Part shown: positions 21,496 to 29,901 of the stretch, piece by piece
Numbering within the stretch: position 1 is the first letter of the stretch
How the letters are laid out: each line of letters begins with the position of its first letter
Assembly: GCA_902621675.1 (NCBI GenBank)
Contig: CACNMX010000002.1
Span: forward strand, 1-64,000
Reading direction: 5' to 3'
From: an uncultured Prochlorococcus sp.
Lineage (GTDB): Bacteria > Cyanobacteriota > Cyanobacteriia > PCC-6307 > Cyanobiaceae
DNA length: 64,000 nt
The notes under the pieces: generated by a model
What the model was told of the DNA's origin: nothing
Seen by the model: the letters and a program-made list of their open reading frames with translations, nothing else
Database searches by the model: none
Made by a program: the position numbers and the translations under genes

Positions 21496-22884
21496 ATGTT
21501 TTTGAAATCATTGAATATTTTTTCGATACAGAATAAAGATATTTTTTCAAATTCTCTATTGATAAGTTTTTTTGGATTGTTAATTATATTTTTTTTGTTG
21601 ATTTTTGGAAGGAAATTTAAACTAGCTGTTCAACTCGAGAGATTTGGATTGCCGATAGCCGTCATATCAGGAATTTTAGGTATATCTATAGGCCCATTTG
21701 GTGCGATACACTTTTTACCAAAAGAAACAATAAATGTTTGGAGTAATTTTCCTACTCCTCTTTTATCATTAGTCTTCGCGACTTTAATGATGGGAAGACC
21801 TATACCGAATATAAATGGTTTAGTTAAACCGATTTTTAATCAATTTCTATTAGCTCTTTCACTAGGTTTCGGACAATTTTTTGTCGGCGGTCTTGTTGTT
21901 AAATATTTTCTGCCTCCATCAATGGACGCAAATCCTCTAATGGGTTGTTTAATAGAGGTAGGTTTTGAGGGCGGTCATGGAGCCGCATCAATAATCGGTG
22001 AAAGTTTTAATAAACTAGGTTTCCCAAATGGTTTAGATCTTGGGTTGGCTATGGCAACAATGGGTCTTTTATCCTCTTCAATATTGGGTAGCATATTTAT
22101 CTTCATTGGTAGAACTTTAGGCCTTTCAGATACTGAGGAAATTCTTGAACAAAAAGATACTTTAAATGGAAAAAATAAGATTAGAATTTTTGCAGATTTT
22201 AGAATTTTTATAATTAATCTTGGATTCTCTGGTTTGGCAATTTCTTTTGGTGTTTTGCTTCTTAAATTTTTAAGGTATATTTCAAGTTCTTTTGGTGATT
22301 TTTCGAAGGAAATTATTTTTTCACTACCAGTATTTCCTTTTATCCTTATAGGTTCGCTCCTTATAAGATATATTTTAGAAAAAACCAAAAATACAGAATT
22401 TATTTCAAATATTCTGCAAAGGGAGATTGGTATTTTATCAACAGACTTATTGATTTTTACAGCTATGGCGAGTTTAGATATTGCAGTTGTTTTTGATAAT
22501 TGGATACTTATTTTAGTATTTACTATTTTCGGTTTATTTTGGAATTTAATCTGCATTGCTTATTTCGCATACTTTATTTTCGATGATTATTGGTTTGAAA
22601 AAAGTTTGATAGAGTTTGGTAATTCTACTGGTGTAGTAGCTTCTGGGTTACTTCTTTTAAGGCTTGCAGATCCTAAAAATATTTCTAAGACTTTACCAAT
22701 TTTCACGTCAAAACAGCTATTTGCTCAATTAATTCTTTCTGGGGGACTATTCACAGTTCTTGCACCATTAATGATTTCTAAAATTGGGTTAGATTATTGG
22801 ACAGAAATTTGTGCTTTAATTACATTAGCAATCCTTTCTATCGCATTGATTTTTAACAAAGTAGAGATGAAAAAGTTTCAATAA
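21496..22884 (+). CDS. gltS: Sodium/glutamate symporter, GltS family
   Basis: Inner-membrane protein of 462 aa with about ten to twelve hydrophobic helices. It matches the ESS (GltS) family in the re-entrant glycine-rich segments: FEGGHGAASIIGESF near residue 157 and EFGNSTGVVASGLLLLR near residue 373, an inverted-repeat pair typical of the family. The predicted role is sodium-driven uptake of glutamate or a related acid. It follows the pcb terminator and is probably transcribed separately. Substrate specificity is inferred from the family. Confidence 0.85.
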   Translation: MFLKSLNIFSIQNKDIFSNSLLISFFGLLIIFFLLIFGRKFKLAVQLERFGLPIAVISGILGISIGPFGAIHFLPKETINVWSNFPTPLLSLVFATLMMGRPIPNINGLVKPIFNQFLLALSLGFGQFFVGGLVVKYFLPPSMDANPLMGCLIEVGFEGGHGAASIIGESFNKLGFPNGLDLGLAMATMGLLSSSILGSIFIFIGRTLGLSDTEEILEQKDTLNGKNKIRIFADFRIFIINLGFSGLAISFGVLLLKFLRYISSSFGDFSKEIIFSLPVFPFILIGSLLIRYILEKTKNTEFISNILQREIGILSTDLLIFTAMASLDIAVVFDNWILILVFTIFGLFWNLICIAYFAYFIFDDYWFEKSLIEFGNSTGVVASGLLLLRLADPKNISKTLPIFTSKQLFAQLILSGGLFTVLAPLMISKIGLDYWTEICALITLAILSIALIFNKVEMKKFQ

Positions 22885-22923
22885 GAACTCTAGAATGGTA
22901 AATAGCCTAAATTTTTTATTTTT

Positions 22924-23181
22924 ATGTCATTTTCACCCTACGATATTCCACCTCAAGAAAATAAAGGTAAGTGGTTTAGGAGTCATTTACTTGGAAGGGA
23001 AATAGAACTTGGTGAATTGTATAGTCTTGGATCAAATGATTTAGATTTGCTTATGGCGGAGACCGCAGAAATCAGAAGCGATCTTGATTTTAAGGAAAAA
23101 AATATAGGCAAATTTAGGACTGCAGGATACTTTTTGGAGTTAGCAAGAATAATTGAGAAAAGGAAGTTGTTAGAAAGTTAA
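22924..23181 (+). CDS. Conserved small hypothetical protein
   Basis: An 85-aa soluble protein starting MSFSPYDIPPQENKGKWF, with mixed acidic and basic residues and a predicted helical C-terminal half (AGYFLELARIIEKRKLLES). No domain is recognised. It lies 40 bp after gltS on the same strand, and its stop overlaps the stop of the convergent GST gene by four bases. Confidence 0.6.
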   Translation: MSFSPYDIPPQENKGKWFRSHLLGREIELGELYSLGSNDLDLLMAETAEIRSDLDFKEKNIGKFRTAGYFLELARIIEKRKLLES

Positions 23182-23837
23182 TTAGATGGAAAATAATTCT
23201 TTCTAGAATTTGGTTCCCATAATTCATATTTATACATTAACGACTTAAATTCTCTATTTTTCTCAAACGAATCTAACCAGTTTTTTATTGATGATTCAAA
23301 ATAATTTGTTCTTTTTTGACTTTCACAAGCGATTCTAAATTGTCTTACAAAAGGCCAAATAGACCAATCAGCGATTGTTGGGCTATCTCCAAAAAAGTAT
23401 TTTTTTTCGGAAAGAAGTTCGTTCCATCTCTTTATGAATTTAATCGCATTTGTGAAATGAAATTCTTGATCACTATCTCTATATCTTGTGGCATATTTAA
23501 ATCTATCTAAATGATATTTGAATACGTTATCGTTTTCATTAATTATTTCAAAAATATTTTCCTTCTTGTTCTCAGGTAAATAAATTAATTTGATGTTTTC
23601 CTTTTTCGACTCTGAGAGAGCCCATAGGATGATTTCAAGACTTTCTTCAATAACTTCATTATTTTTTTTTATAAGAATTGGCACCGTTTTCGTCTTTGAA
23701 TTATTTAAAAAATCTAGAGGTTTATTTTTTAAATCAATTTCTCTTATCTCTACTTTTATTTCGCAAATTAACAGGGCCCATCTTGCACGAATTGCATATG
23801 GACATCTTCGAAATGAATATAAAATATCGTTTTTCAT
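23178..23837 (-). CDS. Glutathione S-transferase-like protein
   Basis: A 219-aa protein with an N-terminal thioredoxin-fold GST domain: SFRRCPYAIRARWALL near residue 8 carries the CPY motif, and TKTVPILIKKNNEVIEESLE supplies the cis-proline and the ESxE glutathione-binding segment. The C-terminal helical domain includes FFGDSPTIADWSIWPFVRQF, with the GST N-cap box. The CPYA motif suggests a cysteine-type (omega or glutaredoxin-like) activity rather than a serine or tyrosine type. Confidence 0.82.
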   Translation of the reverse strand: MKNDILYSFRRCPYAIRARWALLICEIKVEIREIDLKNKPLDFLNNSKTKTVPILIKKNNEVIEESLEIILWALSESKKENIKLIYLPENKKENIFEIINENDNVFKYHLDRFKYATRYRDSDQEFHFTNAIKFIKRWNELLSEKKYFFGDSPTIADWSIWPFVRQFRIACESQKRTNYFESSIKNWLDSFEKNREFKSLMYKYELWEPNSRKNYFPSN

Positions 23838-23911
23838 ATTGTAAAAACTTTTAATTTCGCTAATTCTTTTAGTATTATCTAAGTAGGAACAGTATTAATT
23901 TTACAACGCAA

Positions 23912-24454
23912 ATGTCGGGATATGTTTACCTTATTAGAATAGGAGACCTTTATAGGATTGGGAAAACGGATAATCTTGAAAAGAAAATTAAAAAATTAAA
24001 GCCAGATGAATTATTAACATCAATTATGACTAAGGAGCCAGAAACTCTTGAAGCAAGATTACTAAGAAAATATAAGTCGCAAAGAATTCCTGAAACTGGT
24101 TATTTAAAGTTTTCTAAAAGACAAATTAGAGAATGTAAAAAGCAATTTGAATTAAAGGGTAGCTTACCTCACACTTTAGATGCTGAAGTTTCTATAACTC
24201 TTTTTGCATCTTTTTTATTGTTTTCATTAGGTTCTTTTATTTTTAATTATTTAAATTTTGGATTTGTAAGATCTATATCTTATTCGTTCGGATTGGCATC
24301 TCTACCAATGGTTATATTATTTATTACAGGTAGTTTTGGCGGATACTTTTCTGAAGATTTATCTCTTTTTTCATTGTTAACTAATCGAATAAAAGGTTTA
24401 TTTATTGCAATTGCAATGCTTTCAATGGCTTACTTAATTTTTAATTTAGGTTAA
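23912..24454 (+). CDS. GIY-YIG-like domain fused to membrane helices
   Basis: A 180-aa protein. Residues 1-80 look like a T5orf172/MUG113-type GIY-YIG domain: GYVYLIRIGDLYRIGKTDN holds both signature strands, and EPETLEARLLRKYKSQR follows the usual helix. Key catalytic positions look weak: the arginine after the YIG helix is replaced by lysines, and the final glutamate region reads ETGYLKF. Residues 95-180 hold about three hydrophobic helices. A nuclease domain tied to a membrane is unusual, and the domain may serve for binding rather than cutting. Function is unknown. Confidence 0.62.
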   Translation: MSGYVYLIRIGDLYRIGKTDNLEKKIKKLKPDELLTSIMTKEPETLEARLLRKYKSQRIPETGYLKFSKRQIRECKKQFELKGSLPHTLDAEVSITLFASFLLFSLGSFIFNYLNFGFVRSISYSFGLASLPMVILFITGSFGGYFSEDLSLFSLLTNRIKGLFIAIAMLSMAYLIFNLG

Positions 24455-25158
24455 ATTTCATAGTTACAATTTAAGGCGATTTCAAATGGAACTGATTGGG
24501 TAGGTAACTTAAGAATAGTTGAGCATATTTCAGCAATATCTTCAGGTTGTGTCATGCTTGATTTGTCTAAAGAAGAGATATTTTGGGCCATTTTTGTATT
24601 AACCCAGCTTGGGCAAATTGCAGTAATTCTTATATTTTTATCCCAACCTTTATTTTTCATAGTTTGGCATAATCCCATCAAAGCAAACTTTGAAGAAGAA
24701 TAAGCGGCTAAATCACCTTTGGATCTTTTTCCACTCATTGAAACTAAAACAATAATTCTTCCTCTCCCAGAGGTACATAAATGATCCCAAGAAAGCCTAC
24801 ATAAATGCCAAATTGCCAAAAAATTTATATTTAATGTATTAAAAATATCTTCTTCATCACCATCTTTGTATAAGAAAGGAACTTTCGATAATACTCCAGA
24901 ACAATTTATTACTGAATCAAATCCTCCAAATTTATCTATGGTATTCTTTATCCAATTTTCGGCTGTAATTTTTTTTAAAGCATCATAGTGGTTGATTATA
25001 ATTTTCCCTTCTGGCCATTTTTTTGGATCAATAACACTTCCCTTTAGTGATTCTAAATCTCTTATGCCAACACTAATTCTATTACCTTCTTTTAATTCTT
25101 TATGTGCAATATTAAGTCCAATACCTCTACTGGCTCCACTAATTAATATGGTTCTCAT
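24451..25158 (-). CDS. Short-chain dehydrogenase/reductase
   Basis: Classical SDR of 235 aa. The cofactor-binding motif is ISGASRGIGLNIA at residues 6-18, NCSGV replaces the usual NAG near residue 86, and the catalytic Ser and Tyr-x3-Lys are in LVSMSGKRSKGDLAAYSSSKFA near residues 137-158. The substrate is not evident. It ends up eight bases after the lycopene cyclase gene on the same strand, so a joint transcript is likely. That hints at, but does not prove, a lipid or terpenoid substrate. Confidence 0.82.
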   Translation of the reverse strand: MRTILISGASRGIGLNIAHKELKEGNRISVGIRDLESLKGSVIDPKKWPEGKIIINHYDALKKITAENWIKNTIDKFGGFDSVINCSGVLSKVPFLYKDGDEEDIFNTLNINFLAIWHLCRLSWDHLCTSGRGRIIVLVSMSGKRSKGDLAAYSSSKFALMGLCQTMKNKGWDKNIRITAICPSWVNTKMAQNISSLDKSSMTQPEDIAEICSTILKLPTQSVPFEIALNCNYEI

Positions 25159-25165
25159 TCTTTAA

Positions 25166-26449
25166 CTATATGTTTGGAAATATTATCCTAAGTAACATTT
25201 TAAACTCTCTTCCATGCATAATCATAAGACCTTTCTTTACACTCCATGGAGCCTTTATAAACATTACGCACATAGCATATACAATCTCTTTTAAAGAAAG
25301 AGTATCAGTTAGAAACCCATACCATTGATTTTTAGGTAGTTGGAAAAAACTGCCAAAAAATTCTCTCAATAGTTTCTCATCAAACCTCATGAGTTTTTCT
25401 AATCCAAATTGGTAAAGTGATTTCTTCCTAATTAATTCTTTTGACCATAAAGTTTCCCAACCTTTTCTAGCAATATGATAGGTACTTAGATTTTTGTTTT
25501 TAATTGCTGCTGAGACTGCCTTCGCGACAAGTGGAGCTCTTCTTAAAACATTACCAATTAAATATCCAGATGCAGGATGTACCATTGAAGCAGCACCACC
25601 ATATCCAAGTATTTGTTGCTTGAAATCTGGGATTGGCATATTCATAGGAAGAAATAAGCCAAGCTCTTCGTGCTGCATGCTTGTGATTGATATATTTCGA
25701 TAAGAAAGCCTCTTCTCTAGTCTCTCTTTTAAATTTTCCATTGTTAGAGGATTTACCAAACCAAGAGATGTCTCTTCAAGAAAATATTTCCCATCCCCCA
25801 TATCCATGGCATAAAGAAAAGTTGGAGGTTCTTTTTTTTGCTCATCGTTAAGATGATCATTTCTATAGTCCATTAATACAAACTGCCCTTTCTTAAGTGG
25901 AGGTTTACTAAAATTACCTACTATCCCATAACAAGTTTGGACTGCCAAAGGACCACAGGATTTTAATTTAAGAAAAACAGGATCATACCCTGTTGCGTCT
26001 ACTACTAATCTTGCAGAGTAAGTTTTGCCATCTTTTGTAGTTACTGTACTTTTGTATTTTTCAAAATGTATTTTGTTTGCAAAGCCTTGATGCCATTTAA
26101 TAAAAGACTTATTGCATTCTTTAAACCAATAATTGTGGAGTTTCTTCTTATCAAATAGTCCATAATCTAGTGAATGTTCCGTGGCTTTATTCTCGTCGTC
26201 CTGCTCTTCTAAAGCGCCATGCCCAAAAAAACTTACAGTATTTTTCCATCTATATTCAAGTAAATCCTGAAGCCCGAGTTGATCAACTTCTTTCCCCCAA
26301 ATGCCATATGTATTTGGCCAAGGTTCATCTGGTCCATTTGGAGAAAGCACTTCAACATCTAATTTTTCCTTCCCTAAAGCTGAGGCAATAGCCATTCCCG
26401 CAGGCCCTGCACCCAAAACAAGAACATCTGGCATATTTTCTTTTGACAT
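25166..26449 (-). CDS. crtL2: Lycopene cyclase, epsilon type (CrtL-e)
   Basis: FAD-dependent enzyme that forms ionone rings on lycopene to give alpha- and beta-carotene. The 427-aa protein starts with the dinucleotide motif VLVLGAGPAGMAIASAL at residues 10-26, then NTYGIWGKEVD near residue 46 and LVVDATGYDPVF near residue 145. MVHPASGYLIGNVLRRAP near residue 290 is a conserved cyclase segment. High-light Prochlorococcus carries a CrtL-b and a CrtL-e; position in the genome order and sequence flavour suggest this is the epsilon/beta bifunctional one, which would explain alpha-carotene in the genus. The b/e distinction rests on memory. Confidence 0.87.
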   Translation of the reverse strand: MSKENMPDVLVLGAGPAGMAIASALGKEKLDVEVLSPNGPDEPWPNTYGIWGKEVDQLGLQDLLEYRWKNTVSFFGHGALEEQDDENKATEHSLDYGLFDKKKLHNYWFKECNKSFIKWHQGFANKIHFEKYKSTVTTKDGKTYSARLVVDATGYDPVFLKLKSCGPLAVQTCYGIVGNFSKPPLKKGQFVLMDYRNDHLNDEQKKEPPTFLYAMDMGDGKYFLEETSLGLVNPLTMENLKERLEKRLSYRNISITSMQHEELGLFLPMNMPIPDFKQQILGYGGAASMVHPASGYLIGNVLRRAPLVAKAVSAAIKNKNLSTYHIARKGWETLWSKELIRKKSLYQFGLEKLMRFDEKLLREFFGSFFQLPKNQWYGFLTDTLSLKEIVYAMCVMFIKAPWSVKKGLMIMHGREFKMLLRIIFPNI

Positions 26450-26673
26450 TAAATATAAATCTTATGATTAAAGAGATTTATTGAATAAATTATTACTTCT
26501 GAACCCAGAATTATATTTTTCATCCAATACTTATAATGAGAGTAGATTAATAATAATCAAATTACTCAAATACTAGCGACTAAGTTTTCAGTGTTTTAAC
26601 AATAATTTATAAGATTACAAAATAAAAAAAACTTTATTTATTTTTTTATCATAAAAAAAATATAGGAATTTAA

Positions 26674-27675
26674 ATGATTAAAAATAAAAATATTTTAATT
26701 ACTGGAGGTAATTCAGGAATAGGGTTTTTTGCCATTATTAATTTACTGAAGACGAAAAATATTTTATATGTTGTAATAAAAAACGAACTTAGAAAGAATG
26801 AATTTCTAAGAAAAATCGAGAAATATTTTGATAAAAATTACCTTAGTAAATTTTTAATTATTATTGAAAATTGTGATCTTTCAGATCTAGAGAATATTAA
26901 AAAAATTAAAGATTACTTTATTATTAAAAAGATTTTTTTAGATGTTCTTATTTTAAATGCAGGATTGCAATATACAGGCTCTTTTTACCCTAAAGTATCA
27001 AAACAGGGAATAGAACTAACTTTTGCAGTAAATCATCTTGCACATTTTTACTTGGTAAATGTCCTAAAAGATTTTATTACAGATAAAGAAGAATCTAGAA
27101 TCATTATTACATCATCAGATGTACACGACCCTAAAAGTTCAGGTGGCAATATAGGAAAGAAAGCGGGACTTAATAACCTAGTTAATTTGAGAAAAAAAGT
27201 AACTGGGCAATTTATAAATTTTAATGCTGATGAAGCTTATAAAAATAGTAAGTTATGTAATATTTTGTTTGCTAAAGAACTTGAAAAAAAATTAAAAACT
27301 TCCTCGAGTAAAATTTCTGTAATTACTTGGGCTCCTGGTCTAGTAATACCAAATGATGATTTTGGTTTTTTTAGGTACAGTAAGCGTTTTAATCTCTTTG
27401 GATATTTAATTTTTTCTAAAACTGCAAAAAATATTTTAGGAGTTTCTGAAAGTATAGAAAATGCTGGTAGGATACTTTCTGAAATTGTTTTTGATTCAAA
27501 TTTAAATAATATTGGTTATGTTCATTTAAGTAATAAACTTATATCTTTTAAAAAACATAAATTAGTTGAAAGTAATGTTAGTGAAGAGGCAAATAATGCT
27601 GAATTAGCTTCAAAACTTTGGATTTTAAGTGAAGAGATTTGTAGATCATTTGGCTTTGTTACTTTCAATATTTAA
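26674..27675 (+). CDS. Protochlorophyllide-reductase-like SDR
   Basis: An SDR of 333 aa, about the length of light-dependent protochlorophyllide oxidoreductase (LPOR). It has ILITGGNSGIGFFAI at residues 6-20, LILNAGLQ near residue 95, ITSSDVHDP near residue 148 and AYKNSKLCNILFAKELEKKL near residue 190; the YKxSKxCN form is typical of the LPOR/retinol-dehydrogenase branch. The sequence is far more Lys- and Ile-rich than LPOR, and I do not think it is the photosynthetic enzyme. Substrate unknown. Its 3' end overlaps the convergent mscS gene by 30 bases. Confidence 0.72.
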   Translation: MIKNKNILITGGNSGIGFFAIINLLKTKNILYVVIKNELRKNEFLRKIEKYFDKNYLSKFLIIIENCDLSDLENIKKIKDYFIIKKIFLDVLILNAGLQYTGSFYPKVSKQGIELTFAVNHLAHFYLVNVLKDFITDKEESRIIITSSDVHDPKSSGGNIGKKAGLNNLVNLRKKVTGQFINFNADEAYKNSKLCNILFAKELEKKLKTSSSKISVITWAPGLVIPNDDFGFFRYSKRFNLFGYLIFSKTAKNILGVSESIENAGRILSEIVFDSNLNNIGYVHLSNKLISFKKHKLVESNVSEEANNAELASKLWILSEEICRSFGFVTFNI

Positions 27676-28683
27676 GGTTTGTGTTGGGAATGCAAACTCT
27701 ATATTATTAACCGCAAATTCCTCAATAATTCTTAAATTTATAGATTGTTGAGCTTCCATTGCAGCAAGATAATTATTTGTTGGGATGTAATAAACAAGTT
27801 CGAAATTAAGACTGAAGTCGCCGAAATCTGTGAAATGACATCTATCAAAAGACGCATCTTTTGTCTCTTCAACTATTTTTTTAATTATTATTGGAATCAA
27901 TTTCATAAGTTTTGGAGAGGTTTCATAAATAACTCCCAATTTATGCACTAACCTTCTTTTTTCCATTTGTGCGTAATTTGAAATTATTCCATTTGTTAGG
28001 GCGCTATTGCTCATTACTATTACTTCTCCATTAATACTTCTTATCCTTGATGATCGTACTCCTACTCTCTCAACCATTCCTAGGACTCCGTCAGATTTTA
28101 TAAACTCACCTTTTTGAAAAGGTTTATCTAGCAAAATTGTTATATATTCAAAGAACTCCTGAACTGGATCTTTCAAAGCTAATCCTGCACCAATACCTCC
28201 AGCACTTAGTAAAGCCCAAATAGCAGTCATTTGAACACCTATATTTTGTAAGAAAAAAATTGAGCCAATAGTCCATGTTAATGCTTTTATCAATGGAGTT
28301 AGTGAAGATACCATCGAACTAATTGAGGAATCATTAATTTTCGAGGTCGATTCTGTTAAAGATCTTATTAAAACTTTGTTGAGTGCTTTTATTATGATTA
28401 TTAATATAAATAATTTCAAAATATTCAATAAGACAGAGATGAAAGTTATTTCATCAGCAAAAAAAAAGTCAATTGAAAAATAAAATGAGAGGAGGAATCC
28501 TATAGGTTTTATAATTCCAGAGATCACCTCAAAAATAAAATCGTCGAAATTTGTTTTTGTTCTTTTGGAAATCTTTTTAAAAAATATTTTTGAAACTTTT
28601 GAAATTATTATCGAAAATAAAGTTCCGATAAAAAAAATAGATATTGCCAGAAGGAAGTTTTCAGTAACTAATTTCATATTCAA
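27646..28683 (-). CDS. MscS-family mechanosensitive channel
   Basis: A 345-aa membrane protein. Residues 1-160 hold about five hydrophobic helices, ending in the pore-lining segment ALLSAGGIGAGLALKDPVQEF near residue 158, rich in Gly and Ala as in MscS TM3. The beta domain follows, with LLDKPFQKGEFI and VGVRSSRIRSINGEVIVMSNS, both standard MscS elements. Predicted role is release of small solutes when cells swell. It lies near the compatible-solute genes at 31-34 kb, though not in their operon. Confidence 0.87.
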   Translation of the reverse strand: MNMKLVTENFLLAISIFFIGTLFSIIISKVSKIFFKKISKRTKTNFDDFIFEVISGIIKPIGFLLSFYFSIDFFFADEITFISVLLNILKLFILIIIIKALNKVLIRSLTESTSKINDSSISSMVSSLTPLIKALTWTIGSIFFLQNIGVQMTAIWALLSAGGIGAGLALKDPVQEFFEYITILLDKPFQKGEFIKSDGVLGMVERVGVRSSRIRSINGEVIVMSNSALTNGIISNYAQMEKRRLVHKLGVIYETSPKLMKLIPIIIKKIVEETKDASFDRCHFTDFGDFSLNFELVYYIPTNNYLAAMEAQQSINLRIIEEFAVNNIEFAFPTQTLNIESNKAK

Positions 28684-28755
28684 ATAAACCCTTAAAATTT
28701 ATATCTACTAAGATTTTAAATTATCTCTAAATAACAAACCAGTCTTTAATTTTCT

Positions 28756-29325
28756 TTAACTAATTATTATGTTTCTAATTTCTTTAAATTCTTCTCTATC
28801 CGCAGTTTTGCATAATTCAAAAATTATTGATTCAGTTGTTGTTAAGATCGCCCCACTCTGAGTCATTCTTTGTAATGCTATTTCATGATCTACCCTATTT
28901 CTACTTCCCATGGAATCTGATATGAGAATAACTTCAAATCCTTTTTGTAAACAATCTAAGACTGTTTGTTGAATACAAATATGCGTTTCGATCCCACACA
29001 CTATCAAATTAGTGATTTTCTTATCTTTAAGTTCTTTCAAAAAATCTTCTAATTTAGCTAGGCTGAATTCCATTTTTTCAAATTTTTTAAATTCTGCTAT
29101 GGGTGATAATTCAGGTATCGTTACTCCCAATTTGAGTGGGTTTTGTTCAGATATAAATATGTTTTCTTCTAAAATTTGGTAAGCATTTATTAGCTTTTTA
29201 ATGTTTTGGATTATTGAATCCTTATTAAAAATTGGTCTTATTATTTTTTCCTGAATATCAATAATTATCAAGGCGTTTACTTTCGATGATAATTTATCGG
29301 AAGAGATTTCTTGATCATTCATCAT
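28756..29325 (-). CDS. Isochorismatase-family hydrolase
   Basis: A 189-aa cysteine hydrolase. The catalytic triad of the family is visible: Asp in LIIIDIQEKI near residue 22, Lys in FEKMEFS near residue 85, and Cys in VCGIETHICIQQTVLDCL near residue 118, with the GIETHICI motif typical of the YcaC/nicotinamidase branch. The substrate is unknown; isochorismate itself is unlikely given the residues around the cysteine. The gene diverges from fur, with a 10-bp palindrome AATGTACATT just upstream of its start. Confidence 0.82.
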   Translation of the reverse strand: MMNDQEISSDKLSSKVNALIIIDIQEKIIRPIFNKDSIIQNIKKLINAYQILEENIFISEQNPLKLGVTIPELSPIAEFKKFEKMEFSLAKLEDFLKELKDKKITNLIVCGIETHICIQQTVLDCLQKGFEVILISDSMGSRNRVDHEIALQRMTQSGAILTTTESIIFELCKTADREEFKEIRNIIIS

Positions 29326-29335
29326 TTACATATAC

Positions 29336-29345
29336 AATGTACATT
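29336..29345. promoter_or_regulatory. Palindrome between the isochorismatase and fur genes
   Basis: Perfect 10-bp palindrome AATGTACATT, 11 bases upstream of the minus-strand isochorismatase start and about 100 bases upstream of fur. It could be a regulator site for the divergent pair. It does not resemble a Fur box, and short AT palindromes occur by chance in this composition. Confidence 0.25.
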
Positions 29346-29442
29346 TAACATAATATTTTGAAGAACTTTAGTAAACATTTTAAATAAATAAGTTGTTTTA
29401 CTCTCATCTAGAGTTATTATTGAGAATAGCCAAAGGTTAATT

Positions 29443-29895
29443 TTGTCATTATCCTCTCAATACAAAGTAATCACATCTCCTCTTGGTGATGGATTACATA
29501 AAGATGGGAAGAGATTAACTCCTCAGAGGTTAAAGGTTCTTAATTTATTTGAAAATATTGGCTCTGGAAAGCATCTTAGTGCTGAAGAGGTTCATGAAAA
29601 GTTAGTTAAGACAAGCTCCAAAGTTTCATTAGCAACAATTTATAGAACTTTAAGACTTCTAGTACAAATGGGTTTGCTTCATGAATTAGAACTCAGTGAG
29701 GGTGGACACAGATATGAATTGCTTAGTAACGACACACCGGATCATCATCATTTGATTTGCATTAGGTGTGGAAGAACAGAAGAATTTGAAAATGATGAGG
29801 TTTTAGAGGCAGGCAAAGTTGCAGCAAAAGTTAATGGTTTTAAACTAATTGAATCCTCTTTAAATGTAAGAGCAATTTGTCCTAATTGCATTTAG
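29443..29895 (+). CDS. fur: Fur-family metalloregulator
   Basis: DNA-binding repressor that senses iron or a related signal. The 150-aa protein has a winged helix with KRLTPQRLKVLNLF at residues 22-35 and SLATIYRTLRLLVQMGLL near residue 57, then the metal site HHHLICIRCGRTEEF near residue 97 with CxxC, and a second CxxC, AICPNCI, at the end. The start is TTG. Several Fur paralogues (Fur, Zur, PerR) exist in cyanobacteria; the DHHHLICIRCG form fits Fur best, but Zur or PerR cannot be excluded by eye. Confidence 0.85.
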   Translation: MSLSSQYKVITSPLGDGLHKDGKRLTPQRLKVLNLFENIGSGKHLSAEEVHEKLVKTSSKVSLATIYRTLRLLVQMGLLHELELSEGGHRYELLSNDTPDHHHLICIRCGRTEEFENDEVLEAGKVAAKVNGFKLIESSLNVRAICPNCI

Positions 29896-29901
29896 CAGGT
29901 T

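Noticed and set aside
21975..22556. A 193-codon open frame antisense to gltS
   Set aside because: Lys/Ile/Ser-rich without any domain, and fully inside a clear transporter gene. It is a shadow of biased codon use.
29400..29414. Inverted repeat ACTCT-CATCT-AGAGT before fur as a Fur box
   Set aside because: Spacing and sequence do not match the Fur consensus; five-base arms are common by chance.
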